64,000 nt of DNA, from positions 186,001-250,000 of the forward strand of contig NZ_AP023057.1 of the NCBI RefSeq assembly GCF_016629565.1, given 5' to 3'. Positions within the stretch are counted from its first letter, which is position 1. Every line of letters begins with the position of its first letter. The stretch comes from Nitratiruptor sp. YY08-10 (GTDB taxonomy: Bacteria > Campylobacterota > Campylobacteria > Campylobacterales > Nitratiruptoraceae). The translations under genes and the position numbers were made by a program. Under the pieces are notes generated by a model that made no database searches, was not told where the DNA came from, and saw only the letters and a list, made by a program, of their open reading frames with translations. This document shows, in pieces, positions 8,895 to 16,716 of the stretch.

Positions 8895-9960
8895 TTTTGG
8901 CAAGCGACTTATCATGACGACCTTTGGGGAGTCTCACGGAAAAGCTATCGGGTGTGTTTTAGATGGCGTACCGGCAGGGCTGGAAATAGATGAAACGTTT
9001 ATTCAAAATGAGTTGGATCGAAGACGGCCAGGAAAAAGCAAATTTGCTACGGCACGAAAAGAGCTTGATGAGGTGCAGATTTTAAGTGGCGTATTTGAAG
9101 GGAAAAGTACTGGTACGCCTATTGCGATGGTGATATTCAACAAAGATCAAAAAAGCAGGGATTACTCCAATATTAAAGATATCTTTCGGCCAGGCCATGC
9201 CGATTTTACCTACTGGCATAAATATGGCATCAGAGATTATCGGGGTGGTGGTAGAAGCAGCGCCAGAGAGACGGCAGCTAGGGTTGCTGCAGGTGCAGTT
9301 GCGAAGCTTTTACTCAAAGAGTTTGGCATTCAAGTAGAAGCTGGCGTGTGTGAAGTAGCTGGAATCGAGGCAAAAGAATATGATTTTGATTATGCAAAAA
9401 CAAGTGAGATATTCGCACTAGATCCTCATGTTGAAACATTGCAAAAAGAGGCTATTCTAAAAGCTAAGGAGTTGCACGACAGTGTTGGAGGTGCGGTGCT
9501 CGTTCGAGCTACCAATCTTCCCGTGGGGTTTGGAGAGCCGATCTACTATAAATTGGATGCGGTACTTGCTGAGGCACTCATGAGTATCAATGCAGCGAAA
9601 GCGGTCGATATCGGTTTGGGTCGAGAAGCCAGTAGATTGTATGGATCCCAAAACAATGACCAGATCACTAAAGGGGGTTTTATTTCCAATAATGCCGGAG
9701 GCATATTGGGCGGTATCAGCAACGGTGAGGATGTGATAGCAAAAGTGTGGTTCAAGCCAACGCCCTCTATATTTCAAAAACAGCGATCCATCGATGTAAA
9801 CGGCAATGAAGTCGAGGTTGAACTCAAAGGCAGGCACGATCCGTTTGTAGCTGCAAGGGGAAGCGTTGTTGCTGAAGCGATGATGGCTTTGGTCATAGCG
9901 GATATGCTTTTACTCAATGCAACAAGCCAGCTCTCTCATCTCAAAAAAGTCTATTTATAA
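8887..9960 (+). CDS. aroC: Chorismate synthase
   Basis: AroC converts 5-enolpyruvylshikimate 3-phosphate to chorismate, the last common step of aromatic synthesis, using reduced FMN. The 357-residue protein has the three family signatures: [19 protein letters not shown] near residue 14, [19 protein letters not shown] near residue 119, and [19 protein letters not shown] near residue 317. The length matches the family. The start overlaps the end of rnc, suggesting coupling within the rnhA-rnc-aroC unit. Confidence 0.97.
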   Translation: MNSFGKRLIMTTFGESHGKAIGCVLDGVPAGLEIDETFIQNELDRRRPGKSKFATARKELDEVQILSGVFEGKSTGTPIAMVIFNKDQKSRDYSNIKDIFRPGHADFTYWHKYGIRDYRGGGRSSARETAARVAAGAVAKLLLKEFGIQVEAGVCEVAGIEAKEYDFDYAKTSEIFALDPHVETLQKEAILKAKELHDSVGGAVLVRATNLPVGFGEPIYYKLDAVLAEALMSINAAKAVDIGLGREASRLYGSQNNDQITKGGFISNNAGGILGGISNGEDVIAKVWFKPTPSIFQKQRSIDVNGNEVEVELKGRHDPFVAARGSVVAEAMMALVIADMLLLNATSQLSHLKKVYL

Positions 9961-9986
9961 GCCGATAATGAGACAAAGGAGATATC

Positions 9987-10196
9987 ATGAATGTCTCAAG
10001 TGTCAATGATATAGCAGCATATTCCACATGGCAAAAACAGCAAAGTGTCAAAAACCACGTAGAAGTTTCTATGCTGAAAAAAGCGATGCAATTGCAGCAA
10101 GAGATGATGCAAAAGATGTTAGAGGGTATCCAGCAAGCAAGTGGTGCGAAAACACCACCTTCAAATCCAAACGGAACGATTAGCCTGTATGCTTAA
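9987..10196 (+). CDS. YjfB-like putative motility protein
   Basis: A 69-residue protein with the YjfB (PF14070-type) layout: an N-terminal VSSVNDIAAYSTW segment, a central helix with Met/Gln-rich repeats (LKKAMQLQQEMMQKMLEGI), and a short Pro/Ser tail. Members occur widely in flagellated bacteria and are listed as putative motility proteins with unknown mechanism. AAAGGAG precedes the ATG. The stop overlaps the end of the convergent DUF2130 gene by 4 bases. Family assignment rests on pattern only. Confidence 0.65.
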   Translation: MNVSSVNDIAAYSTWQKQQSVKNHVEVSMLKKAMQLQQEMMQKMLEGIQQASGAKTPPSNPNGTISLYA

Positions 10197-11434
10197 TCTT
10201 CGCTATAAGGAAGCTCTAGTGCTTTGATGTGCGAGATGGCACTGCCGGCAATCCCTTTGATGCTGGCGTACATACTGATTGTGTTTTCCAAAACCTTTTC
10301 GATCTGTTTTTGACGCTGCTTCCAGATCCTTGCCATTGCTCGTTTTTCTGCTTCAAGATCTTGTTGCATCTGAGTAAAGCCTTCCACAATCGCTTCGATC
10401 TGCATGCGAAACTCATCTGAGGTAAGATAGCTATAGAGCATCGCCATCTTCTCTCCCCTGTTTTCCTGGCTTTTTTTGATGAGAGCGATTTTGATGAGAT
10501 TTTCGCGCAAAATGGCGCTTAGGGCTTTGAACTCTTCAAAACTGCATACCCATACTCCATCCAAAAGTCCCATACGATCCATTCCTTTTGGCATACTCTG
10601 TGTCACGAGCACCCCTATATCGCATCCGAGATTTCGCATATCGGCTTTAAATTTTTCGATCCACTCTTTTTTGAACTCTTTTGCTCTTTTGCTCTCATAG
10701 TATATTTTGCCGCAGTTTTGCAGCTCTCTTGTATTGACAATCTGGATACAGTCTGCTCCACGCTGCCCTTTTTTGATCTCTTCGATTGCATCGAATGGAA
10801 ACTGATTTTTCAAATACTCTTCAATGGCAAGTTCTTGTACCTCTCCTCGAAGCTGCTGGGAAGTTAGTTCTGCTTTCCTTTTGGCTTCTTCAAGTTGATG
10901 TTTGAGATCTTCGAGTTGCTTCTCTTTCTCTTTGAGTTTGAGTTCATTTTCTTGAGCCAACTGTTTTGATAGCTGCTCTTTTGCCTTGGCAAGTTCTTCA
11001 TTTAACTCTTTTTGGGCTTGCAGCCTGGCCTGCTGGATGGCTTCATCTTTTTGCCGTTTGAGTTTTTCTATCTCTATTTTTGCTTCGTTGAGCTCTTTGA
11101 CTTGATTGCTTTTTTCTTCCAGCTCTTTTTTGAGATGTTCTATGATCGATTTTTGCTCATTTTCGAGCCGTTTTTTTATTTCCCTTTCTAGATTCTGCCG
11201 CTCTTTTGAAAGAAGCTCTTGAGCCAGTTGGTTTGCTTTTGCTTCAAGTGCTGTCTCTTTTGCTTTGAGAGCCTCTTCCTGGGCTTTGAGTTTTGAAAGC
11301 TCATTTTTATACTGCTTTCTATGTGCTTCGATCTCTTTTTGCAGCTTTGCCTTGGCTGCTTTTTCTATCTCTTCGTAAAGTGTCTGATTGATATCGATTT
11401 CATAACCGCAGTTTGGACATTTGATGGTATGCAT
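10193..11434 (-). CDS. DUF2130 domain protein with long coiled coil
   Basis: A 413-residue protein. It starts with a zinc-ribbon-like MHTIKCPNCGYEI, followed by a long charged coiled coil (about residues 25-200, rich in Glu, Lys and Gln). The globular DUF2130 part follows, with RGADCIQIVNTRE and WVCSFEEFKAL. DUF2130 has similarity to PD-(D/E)xK-type nuclease folds, and its role is unknown. I chose the second possible ATG because AGGAGA lies just before it and the protein then begins at the zinc ribbon. No partner gene is evident. Confidence 0.8.
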   Translation of the reverse strand: MHTIKCPNCGYEIDINQTLYEEIEKAAKAKLQKEIEAHRKQYKNELSKLKAQEEALKAKETALEAKANQLAQELLSKERQNLEREIKKRLENEQKSIIEHLKKELEEKSNQVKELNEAKIEIEKLKRQKDEAIQQARLQAQKELNEELAKAKEQLSKQLAQENELKLKEKEKQLEDLKHQLEEAKRKAELTSQQLRGEVQELAIEEYLKNQFPFDAIEEIKKGQRGADCIQIVNTRELQNCGKIYYESKRAKEFKKEWIEKFKADMRNLGCDIGVLVTQSMPKGMDRMGLLDGVWVCSFEEFKALSAILRENLIKIALIKKSQENRGEKMAMLYSYLTSDEFRMQIEAIVEGFTQMQQDLEAEKRAMARIWKQRQKQIEKVLENTISMYASIKGIAGSAISHIKALELPYSED

Positions 11435-11571
11435 CGGCTCTCCTAGAGTAGTTTTCACAATTATAGTAGATTCTTGTGATGAAGCGAAAAATAAATATGC
11501 CCAAAAGGGTAAGTTTTAAAATGCTTTTTCTTCGCTACAATTTACAATTGTTTCGCTTTATTGAATCAGTG

Positions 11572-12120
11572 CTAAAATAGTGTCGGTTGTAACGCTTTTG
11601 GGCGAAAGCTTTTTCTGTGAACAGGAGATAGACCATATTTTTTCATTGCCTCAATATGCTCTTTTGTACCGTATCCTTTGTGTTTGCAAAAGCCATATTC
11701 GGGATACTCTTTGTCTATTTCACACATGATGCGATCTCGTGTGACCTTAGCCAAAATTGAAGCTGCCATGACCTCTTTTATGGTTTGGTCAGCTTTGATT
11801 ATGGGTTCAATGTTATCAACACCGAATTTCGAATTGCCATCGAAAATGTAACGCTTTACATAAAGGGTACTGATAATCTCTTTGAGTCCTTGGGTGATAC
11901 AAGCTGAAATGCCTTTTTGATCAATTGTTTCGTTATCGATGATGACGATTTTGTATTGCGCTGCATTGATGATTTTTTCATAAAGCTTCTCTCTTGCTTG
12001 AGGCGAGAGTTTTTTGGAATCATCCAACTTATAGACTCTTTTTGTAAAAACAACTCCTGCCATCACTAATGGCCCTGCCAGTGGTCCGCGTCCTGCTTCA
12101 TCAATGCCGCAAATTTGCAA
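11572..12120 (-). CDS. rnhB: Ribonuclease HII
   Basis: RNase HII cleaves single ribonucleotides in DNA and RNA-DNA junctions. The 182-residue protein has the catalytic motif CGIDEAGRGPLAGPLVMAG (residues 3-21) with Asp and Glu. The later acidic residues are in KADQTIKEVMAASILAKVTRD (Asp near 109). The C-terminal GYGTKEHIEAMKKYGLSPVHRKSF is also typical. Length and motif order are canonical. It is the last housekeeping gene before the accessory island. Confidence 0.95.
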   Translation of the reverse strand: MQICGIDEAGRGPLAGPLVMAGVVFTKRVYKLDDSKKLSPQAREKLYEKIINAAQYKIVIIDNETIDQKGISACITQGLKEIISTLYVKRYIFDGNSKFGVDNIEPIIKADQTIKEVMAASILAKVTRDRIMCEIDKEYPEYGFCKHKGYGTKEHIEAMKKYGLSPVHRKSFRPKALQPTLF

Positions 12121-12177
12121 TATTTGCCTTTTAATTAATATTGTTTATATTCAAAATATTCAAAACTTTTATTTTGG

Positions 12178-12183
12178 TATAAT
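12178..12183 (+). promoter_or_regulatory. -10 element of the interrupted toxin-antitoxin module
   Basis: TATAAT lies about 29 bases before the ATG at 12212 and is followed by a plausible start region and the ribosome binding site AAGGAA. There is no clear -35, as is common for sigma-70 promoters in this phylum. The IS element now separates this promoter from all but the first codon of the gene it served. Confidence 0.55.
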
Positions 12184-12213
12184 ATTATAATTTAGTAAAT
12201 AAGGAATTGTCAT

Positions 12214-12218
12214 GATAG
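12214..12218. repeat. Target-site duplication, left copy (GATAG)
   Basis: GATAG immediately precedes the left terminal inverted repeat and is repeated exactly after the right one. A 5-bp direct repeat is within the range made by IS481-type elements. Confidence 0.8.
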
Positions 12219-12245
12219 TGTATAAGTCCAATACATATGGCACTC
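12219..12245. repeat. Left terminal inverted repeat of the IS
   Basis: TGTATAAGTCCAATAC leads into TATGGCACTC. It aligns with the right end with a one-base gap and a handful of mismatches; the outer TGYATAAGTYCA and the inner GGCACTC are the best conserved blocks. Confidence 0.85.
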
Positions 12246-13285
12246 ATGATAGTTTTCAAGGAGGTATTGTACCGGAGATTTAAAATTAAGAGAAGAGTGT
12301 AGTATTTTGGTATTGTAATCGATGAGCCATTTTGCTAATTTTTTATTGAATTCTTGTAAGTCTGTAAAGAGTACATCTTCATAGTATTGAATAAACTGTT
12401 CTTGAATTGTTCTATTAAATCGTTCATTGTGTGCATTCATTTTAGGGCTTCTTGGATAGGTCCAGTAGTGTGTAAAGCCTTTTTGTTCAAGCAGAGCGTC
12501 AAACTCTTTTTTAAATTCACTGCCATTATCAGAAAGAATTGCAAGTGTACGTTTATGTTTGATGGAAGTTATTCCATCGATGAGAGCTTCAAGGGCGTAT
12601 GCAGTATGTTTTGTATGTTTAGAAGGAATTGCTACTGCAAATGCAATACGTGTGAGAGGATCTATCATCGTAAGGATATATCGTTTTATACCGTTTGAGA
12701 CTATTTGGATGGTATCTACTGCCCAGAGTTCAAATGGTTTGGATTTGAGGTTTTTTGGTTTTCTATTTTTTTGAACTCTCTTTTTTGGTTTGACTTTTCC
12801 TTTTGTATCGATGCGATAAGGAAATATTCTCATTTTATCTGGTGCTTTTGCGATTATTCGTCCTATTGTTGATTCTGAGGGAGTTTTAAGACCTCTTTCT
12901 TCACAAAAGGGTTTTAAAAGGTGATAGAGTTTTGCTTTACCGATGTTGGGATATGCTTTTCTTAATCGTTTTATCTCTTTTATGACTTCTATTGGTACTT
13001 TTGACTCTCTTACTCTTTTTAGTTTGCGTGATTTTGGATTTAAGGCTTTGATATCACCATTTGCATCATTGAAACTTTTTTTCCATCGAAAAAGCGTTCT
13101 TCTACTTACTCCAAAAGCATCTATTGTAGCTTCCAATCCATACTTTTGCCAAAACTCCAGTATATTTTTTCTTCTTTTGCCTCTTCGCTTATCATGAGAC
13201 TATTGTAATAGATTTTCTCTAATCTGTTATACCCTTTGAGCCCTGGAAATGTGTATCTGATTTGCACTCCTCTCTCTCCTTTAAA

Positions 13286-13313
13286 GAGTGCCAGATCTGA
13301 ATGAACTTATGCA
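13286..13313. repeat. Right terminal inverted repeat of the IS
   Basis: Read on the minus strand it begins TGCATAAGTTCATTC and ends TGGCACTC. It is one base longer than the left repeat. The transposase ribosome binding site lies just inside it. Confidence 0.85.
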
Positions 13314-13318
13314 GATAG
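13314..13318. repeat. Target-site duplication, right copy (GATAG)
   Basis: An exact copy of the five bases before the left inverted repeat. Deleting the element together with one copy restores a start region for the antitoxin (ATG ATA GTA ATC). Confidence 0.8.
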
Positions 13319-13528
13319 TAATCGAAATAGATGATTTGAAAAAAGATATACTAATTAAAAAAGGTTGAAAATGGAGAGGAGATAATTATTGAATTTGGTA
13401 AAAAACAAAATTTGCAAAAATTGTTCCAATAAAAAGCGAGAATTTGGCATTTTAAAAGGACTGGCTAAGATTCCAAAAGATTTTGATAAGGAGGTTGAAG
13501 AGATTAATAAAATGTTTTATGGTGAATA

Positions 13529-13908
13529 ATGAAAATTTTAATCGATACTCATATTTTTTGTGGCTTTTGTATGAACCTGAAAAACTTTCAATCTCTATTT
13601 TGGAAACTTTAGCAAATGGAGACAATGATCTTTTGTTAAGTTCTATCAGTTTAGCTGAAATTTCTATCAAAAAATCTCTTCATAAATTAAATGTTGAATT
13701 TGACTTGGATTTTGTTTTAGAAAAATTGGATATAAAAATTTTAGGTTTTGATGCAAAAAGTGCGATGAAGTTGTATGAACTTCCCTACTTTCACAAAGAC
13801 CCTTTTGACAGGATGCTTATATCACAAGCTTTAGTCCATGATTTGCTTGTTGCAACTGTTGATGAGAAATTCAAATTTTATGAAAAAAATGGGTTTAAAA
13901 CTTCTTGA
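13529..13908 (+). pseudogene. PIN-domain toxin, one -1 frameshift
   Basis: The start is the ATG overlapping the antitoxin stop. It gives MKILIDTHIF and, after a missing T in a run of six, continues as LWLLYEPEKLSISIL to the end. All four acidic positions expected of a PIN ribonuclease are present: Asp in LIDTH, Glu in SLAEISIKKS, Asp in DPFDRML, Asp in ATVDEKF. Without the lesion it would be a normal toxin of about 127 residues. Its antitoxin is also broken, so the module is probably silent. Confidence 0.8.
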
Positions 13909-13930
13909 ATTTTAGCTTCTAATAATTTCA

Positions 13931-14053
13931 TCAGTACCTTAAAAATTCACAAATATTAACATTTAAAACTTTTGCAATCTTGGTTAAATAGGCGATATTA
14001 AAGTGTTTAAGTTTTTTGGATAATTTAAGATAGCGACTGACCCCTAATTTCTG
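13931..14053 (-). pseudogene. Remnant of an XRE-family HTH regulator
   Basis: Directly after the hsdM stop the same strand encodes, without its own start, QKLGVSRYLKLSKKLKHFNI then AYLTKIAKVLNVNICEFLRY and a stop. This is the second half of an XRE-type helix-turn-helix domain (compare SRSYLSKLE...LxKIAKxLNV). A few bases appear lost at SRYLKLSKK. Such regulators often accompany restriction-modification or toxin-antitoxin loci. The fragment of about 40 codons cannot be functional as it stands. Confidence 0.6.
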
Positions 14054-14054
14054 A

Positions 14055-15655
14055 TTATGGCAAAGGTTTTAATCCAAGTTCTTTTAAAAAACTGTTATGT
14101 TGCATCTTTGCATCTTTTATATCTTTCTCTATTATTAAAAGTTCTTTATAAACTTGATCCAAATCTACAAGGGGTTCTGGTTCAATCGTACTTACGTAGC
14201 GAGAGATGTTGAGGTTATAGTCATTTTCTTCTATCTCTTTTAAAGAGACTCGCCTTGAGTATCGATCCTTTTCTTTGCGATAAGCATAAGTTTCTACTAT
14301 CTCATCTATATGTTCATCAAGTAATTGATTTTGACGCTTTCCTTTTTTAAAATATTCTGATGCATTGATAAAAAGTATATCATCCTCTTTTTTACACTTT
14401 TTTAATACCAAAATACATACAGGAATTCCAGTAGAGTAAAACAGTTTTGGTGGTAATCCTATAACAGCGTCAATATTACCATCTTTGATAAGTTTTATAC
14501 GTATCTTTTTTTCTACTCCTCCACGAAAAAGCACACCATGGGGTAAAATAATAGCCATAGTGCCATCTTGAGAGAGATAATGAAATCCATGCAGTAAAAA
14601 TGCAAAATCAGCAGCTGATTTTGGCGCTATGCCATAATCTTTAAAGCGAAAATCATTTTTCATCTCTTTACTTGGATCCCATTTGTAGCTAAAAGGGGGA
14701 TTAGCCACCACAGCCTCAAAACTTATCTTTTTTGCTGGGTTTTCTTCGCGCAGCATATCCCAATCGTTTGTAAGTGTATCACCATGAAATATTTCAAACT
14801 CACTATCTTTAAGTCCATGTAATAGCATATTCATTCGAGCTAAGTTATAGTGGTAATGTTTTTTTCTTGCCCATAGATTTTACCAATACCATAACGTCCC
14901 ATCTGTTTGCGGACATTTAAAAGCAGCGAACCCGAACCACAGGCAAAGTCGTAAACGCTTTGTAGCCTTTCCTTTTTACCTCGTGTAGGATCTTGGCTAT
15001 CAAGTGTTACAATACGAGAGAGAATCGTTGAGACTTGCTGAGGGGTATAAAATTCGCCAGCTTTTTTTCCACTGCCTGCCGTAAACTGCCCTATAAGATA
15101 TTCATATGCATCTCCTAATATATCACGATCATCTGGAAATTTTTCAAGTCCTTTTGCTATCTCTTTGATAATTTTTGCAAGCCTTTTATTGCGCTCGGTA
15201 TAATTTTTACCAAGTTTATCACTATCAAGATTGACTTCTGAAAAGAGTCCACTAAAATTTCCCGCAAAAGATTCGTTCTCGATATATTTAAAAGCGCTTC
15301 TTACTCTTGTTAGAAGATCTTCACTTTCTTGTTTTGCAAGTTTGACGATATTATTCCAAAGAAAATCTGGCTTTATAACATAGTGTATTTTTTGGCGCAT
15401 ATAGTTTTCAAACTCTTCAATATCATCTTTATTTTGCTCATACCATATCTCAAGTGGTAGTTTATTATCTTGGGCTTTTGGATAATCGTTTTCAAGCTCT
15501 TTAGCTACAGCTTCTTCATAATTGCTTGATAAATATTTAAAAAATAAAAATGCCAACATATAGTCTCTAAAATCATCCGCATTCATCGAGCCTCTTAGCT
15601 CATCGGCTATCGCCCAAAGTATCTTGCCTAATTCTTGTTGCTGTTCTTCGCTCAT
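14055..15655 (-). pseudogene. hsdM: Type I restriction-modification methyltransferase subunit, one frameshift
   Basis: HsdM methylates adenine at the N6 position within a M2S complex. The first part (271 residues) has the N-terminal helical domain (MSEEQQQELGKILWAIADEL) and SAM motif I VYDFACGSGSLLL. It ends out of frame at GQEKNITT. The second part (about 260 residues) has the catalytic NPPF (VVANPPFSYKW). The expected junction is ITTYNLARMNMLLHG; a single base is missing between the Thr and Tyr codons. The combined length, about 530, and motif order are those of a full HsdM. As it stands the two parts are separate frames. Confidence 0.88.
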
Positions 15656-15659
15656 TGCT

Positions 15660-16519
15660 CTACCTTTTAGTTAAAAATTTGATAATTGTTTCATTTAAGC
15701 CTATTTCATTAGAATTAATTGAATATTCATCGATTAAGTTCAATATATTTTTTGAAAAACTATTAGTATTTTCTATTACTTTAAGTAAATCTTTCATGAT
15801 GAGTAATGTGTGTGATAGTTTAAATTCTTTTGATGACAGAACTTTTTATACTGTTTTGGTATTTCAAATTTATGTATAAAATTATGATTCCAAATTCTGC
15901 TATGGTGTGCGCATCTGTTTCTCACTTCTGTAAAATGATATAAAATTGAGCTAAAAACTTTTGGCGATTTGATGTTATACTCTTTTGCTATCTGCTTAGT
16001 ATCTTTTATGTTTAAGTTCCTTATCCATTTAGAAAGCTCTCCAAAAGTCATAAACTCTACGCATACCCAAAGAGGTGGAAGCTCCTCTTCGTATTTTTCT
16101 TTAAAATGGTTTATATAGACTTCATCACTTTTAATAAAACTCTCTTTTAGTTTAATAATGCTCTCTTGATGATATTTTTCATTATCAAATATCGATTTAT
16201 CAAGGTGTATATGAGAATTGTTATATCTTGTGGTAAGGTAATTTGCAAAAATGGACTTTATCGAATTCTCTATTTTTTCTATATAGCTTAGAAGAATATC
16301 CCTTAACTTTTTATCAAACTCGTATAGCTTTATCACATCTTCAAATGTTGCTTTTATACCTTTTTTTTCATAATAGAGCCAATAACCTCTAAGCTTGTAA
16401 TAGTTACAATGCTTTAAATAGTGCAAAGCTTTTTTTCTATCGTTTATTTGAATATTGTAAAAACTTTCAATATGATTTAGTTGTTTTTGGAGAGTTAAAG
16501 AAGGTTTATTAAATTTCAT
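15660..16519 (-). pseudogene. Abi_2/AbiF-family abortive infection protein, C-terminus frameshifted
   Basis: The main frame gives 241 residues, starting MKFNKPSLTLQKQLNHIE, with HCNYYKLRGYWLYY and the HEPN-like motif RNRCAHHSRIWN (about residue 208). These mark the AbiD/AbiF (Abi_2) family, which blocks phage growth, probably as an RNase. After IPKQYKK the frame ends early. A -1 shift in a five-A run continues as VLSSKEFKLSHTLLIMKDLL to FLTKR, the usual C-terminal helices. The catalytic motif lies before the lesion, so the truncated protein might still fold. It is preceded by a strong promoter and hairpin. Confidence 0.82.
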
Positions 16520-16524
16520 AGCGA

Positions 16525-16572
16525 CCCCTCCATTTGAGCTTGCCTTACGGCAGAGGCTTGAGGGGTTCTATT
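16525..16572 (-). ncRNA. Hairpin leader RNA of the abi gene (abiF-RNA-like candidate)
   Basis: Between the abi promoter and its ATG lies one GC-rich hairpin in AT-rich surroundings. The outer stem is CCCCTC/GAGGGG and the inner stem TGCC/GGCA closes a GTAA loop. The predicted transcript starts about 7 bases before the stem, and the stem ends 5 bases before the ATG. A conserved structured RNA called the abiF motif has been described upstream of such genes. I propose this belongs to that class, on position and structure only. Confidence 0.5.
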
Positions 16573-16578
16573 AATGAA

Positions 16579-16584
16579 ATTATA
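16579..16584 (-). promoter_or_regulatory. Extended -10 promoter of the abi leader RNA
   Basis: On the minus strand TGTTATAAT combines a perfect TATAAT with the TG extension. Transcription would begin right before the CCCCTC stem, so the hairpin would be the very 5' end of the message. This gives abi its own promoter inside the restriction-modification operon. Confidence 0.6.
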
Positions 16585-16599
16585 ACATTTTTGGGGCAC

Positions 16600-16625
16600 G
16601 GAGTAAAGTGTCATCTTTTTACTCC
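16600..16625. repeat. Inverted repeat between the abi promoter and the hsdM remnant
   Basis: GGAGTAAA and TTTACTCC form a perfect 8-bp stem with a 10-base loop. No U-run follows on either strand, so it is not a classical terminator. It could be an operator just upstream of the abi promoter. Confidence 0.4.
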
Positions 16626-16651
16626 AAAGAGTGTATAAATCTTATATTTAT

Positions 16652-16703
16652 CAGTTATCGTCCAAAGTATCTTATTAGGTTTTTTTTTCTGTTCTTCGCT
16701 CAT
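16652..16703 (-). pseudogene. Duplicated, decayed 5' end of hsdM
   Basis: Just after the ATPase stop, with AAAGG before it, an ATG opens MSEEQKKKPNKILWTITDKY. The real hsdM begins MSEEQQQELGKILWAIADEL. At DNA level the first 15 bases are identical, and AAGATACTTTGG and CGATA also match. Similarity stops after about 50 bases. This copy sits where hsdM would be expected if the abi cassette were absent, so the cassette seems to have been inserted with duplication of the hsdM start. Confidence 0.72.
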
Positions 16704-16716
16704 AGTTTAGCCTTTA

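Larger units (their letters stand above)
12210..13267 (-). pseudogene. IS481-like DDE transposase, frame broken near N-terminus
   Basis: The intact 3' part encodes an HTH (WQKYGLEATIDAFGVSRR) and an rve-type catalytic core: Asp in WAVDTIQIV, Asp in ILSDNGSEF, Glu in NAHNERFNRTIQEQF. The 5' part starts at a GTG with GGAGAGAGGA just before it. It reads VQIRYTFPGLKGYNRLEKIY up to SEEAK, then needs a -1 shift at GCAAAAG to continue as RRKNILEFWQK. Codon phase confirms one missing base. A lost A in that run, or -1 slippage, would explain it. The stop codon (TGA) lies outside the element, in the flanking DNA. Confidence 0.8.
12219..13313. mobile_element. IS481-like insertion sequence, 1095 bp
   Basis: Both ends are visible. 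The left end begins TGTATAAGTCCA. The right end, read inward, begins TGCATAAGTTCA. Both repeats end in GGCACTC after 27 or 28 bases. A GATAG duplication flanks the element. It carries one minus-strand transposase of the rve/IS481 type whose N-terminal part is out of phase. It landed two bases after the start codon of a toxin-antitoxin module. Confidence 0.88.
12212..13529 (+). pseudogene. Decayed Phd-like antitoxin, interrupted by the IS
   Basis: Removing the IS and one copy of the 5-bp duplication rejoins ATGATAG to TAATCGAA, giving MIVIEIDDLKKDIL. Three further phase changes in A-runs are needed to read on: KKVENGEEIIIEFGKKQ, then KFAKIVPIKK, then KREFGILKGLAKIPKDFDKE to the stop. This is the expected layout of a short Phd/prevent-host-death antitoxin of about 75 residues. 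Its stop overlaps the toxin ATG (TAATG), the usual coupling of such pairs. One +1 and two -1 lesions plus the insertion make the gene dead. Confidence 0.7.

Noticed and set aside
15655..15879. A small plus-strand open frame between hsdM and abi
   Set aside because: It lies opposite the repaired C-terminal coding region of abi, which explains the open frame. No ribosome binding site was seen.
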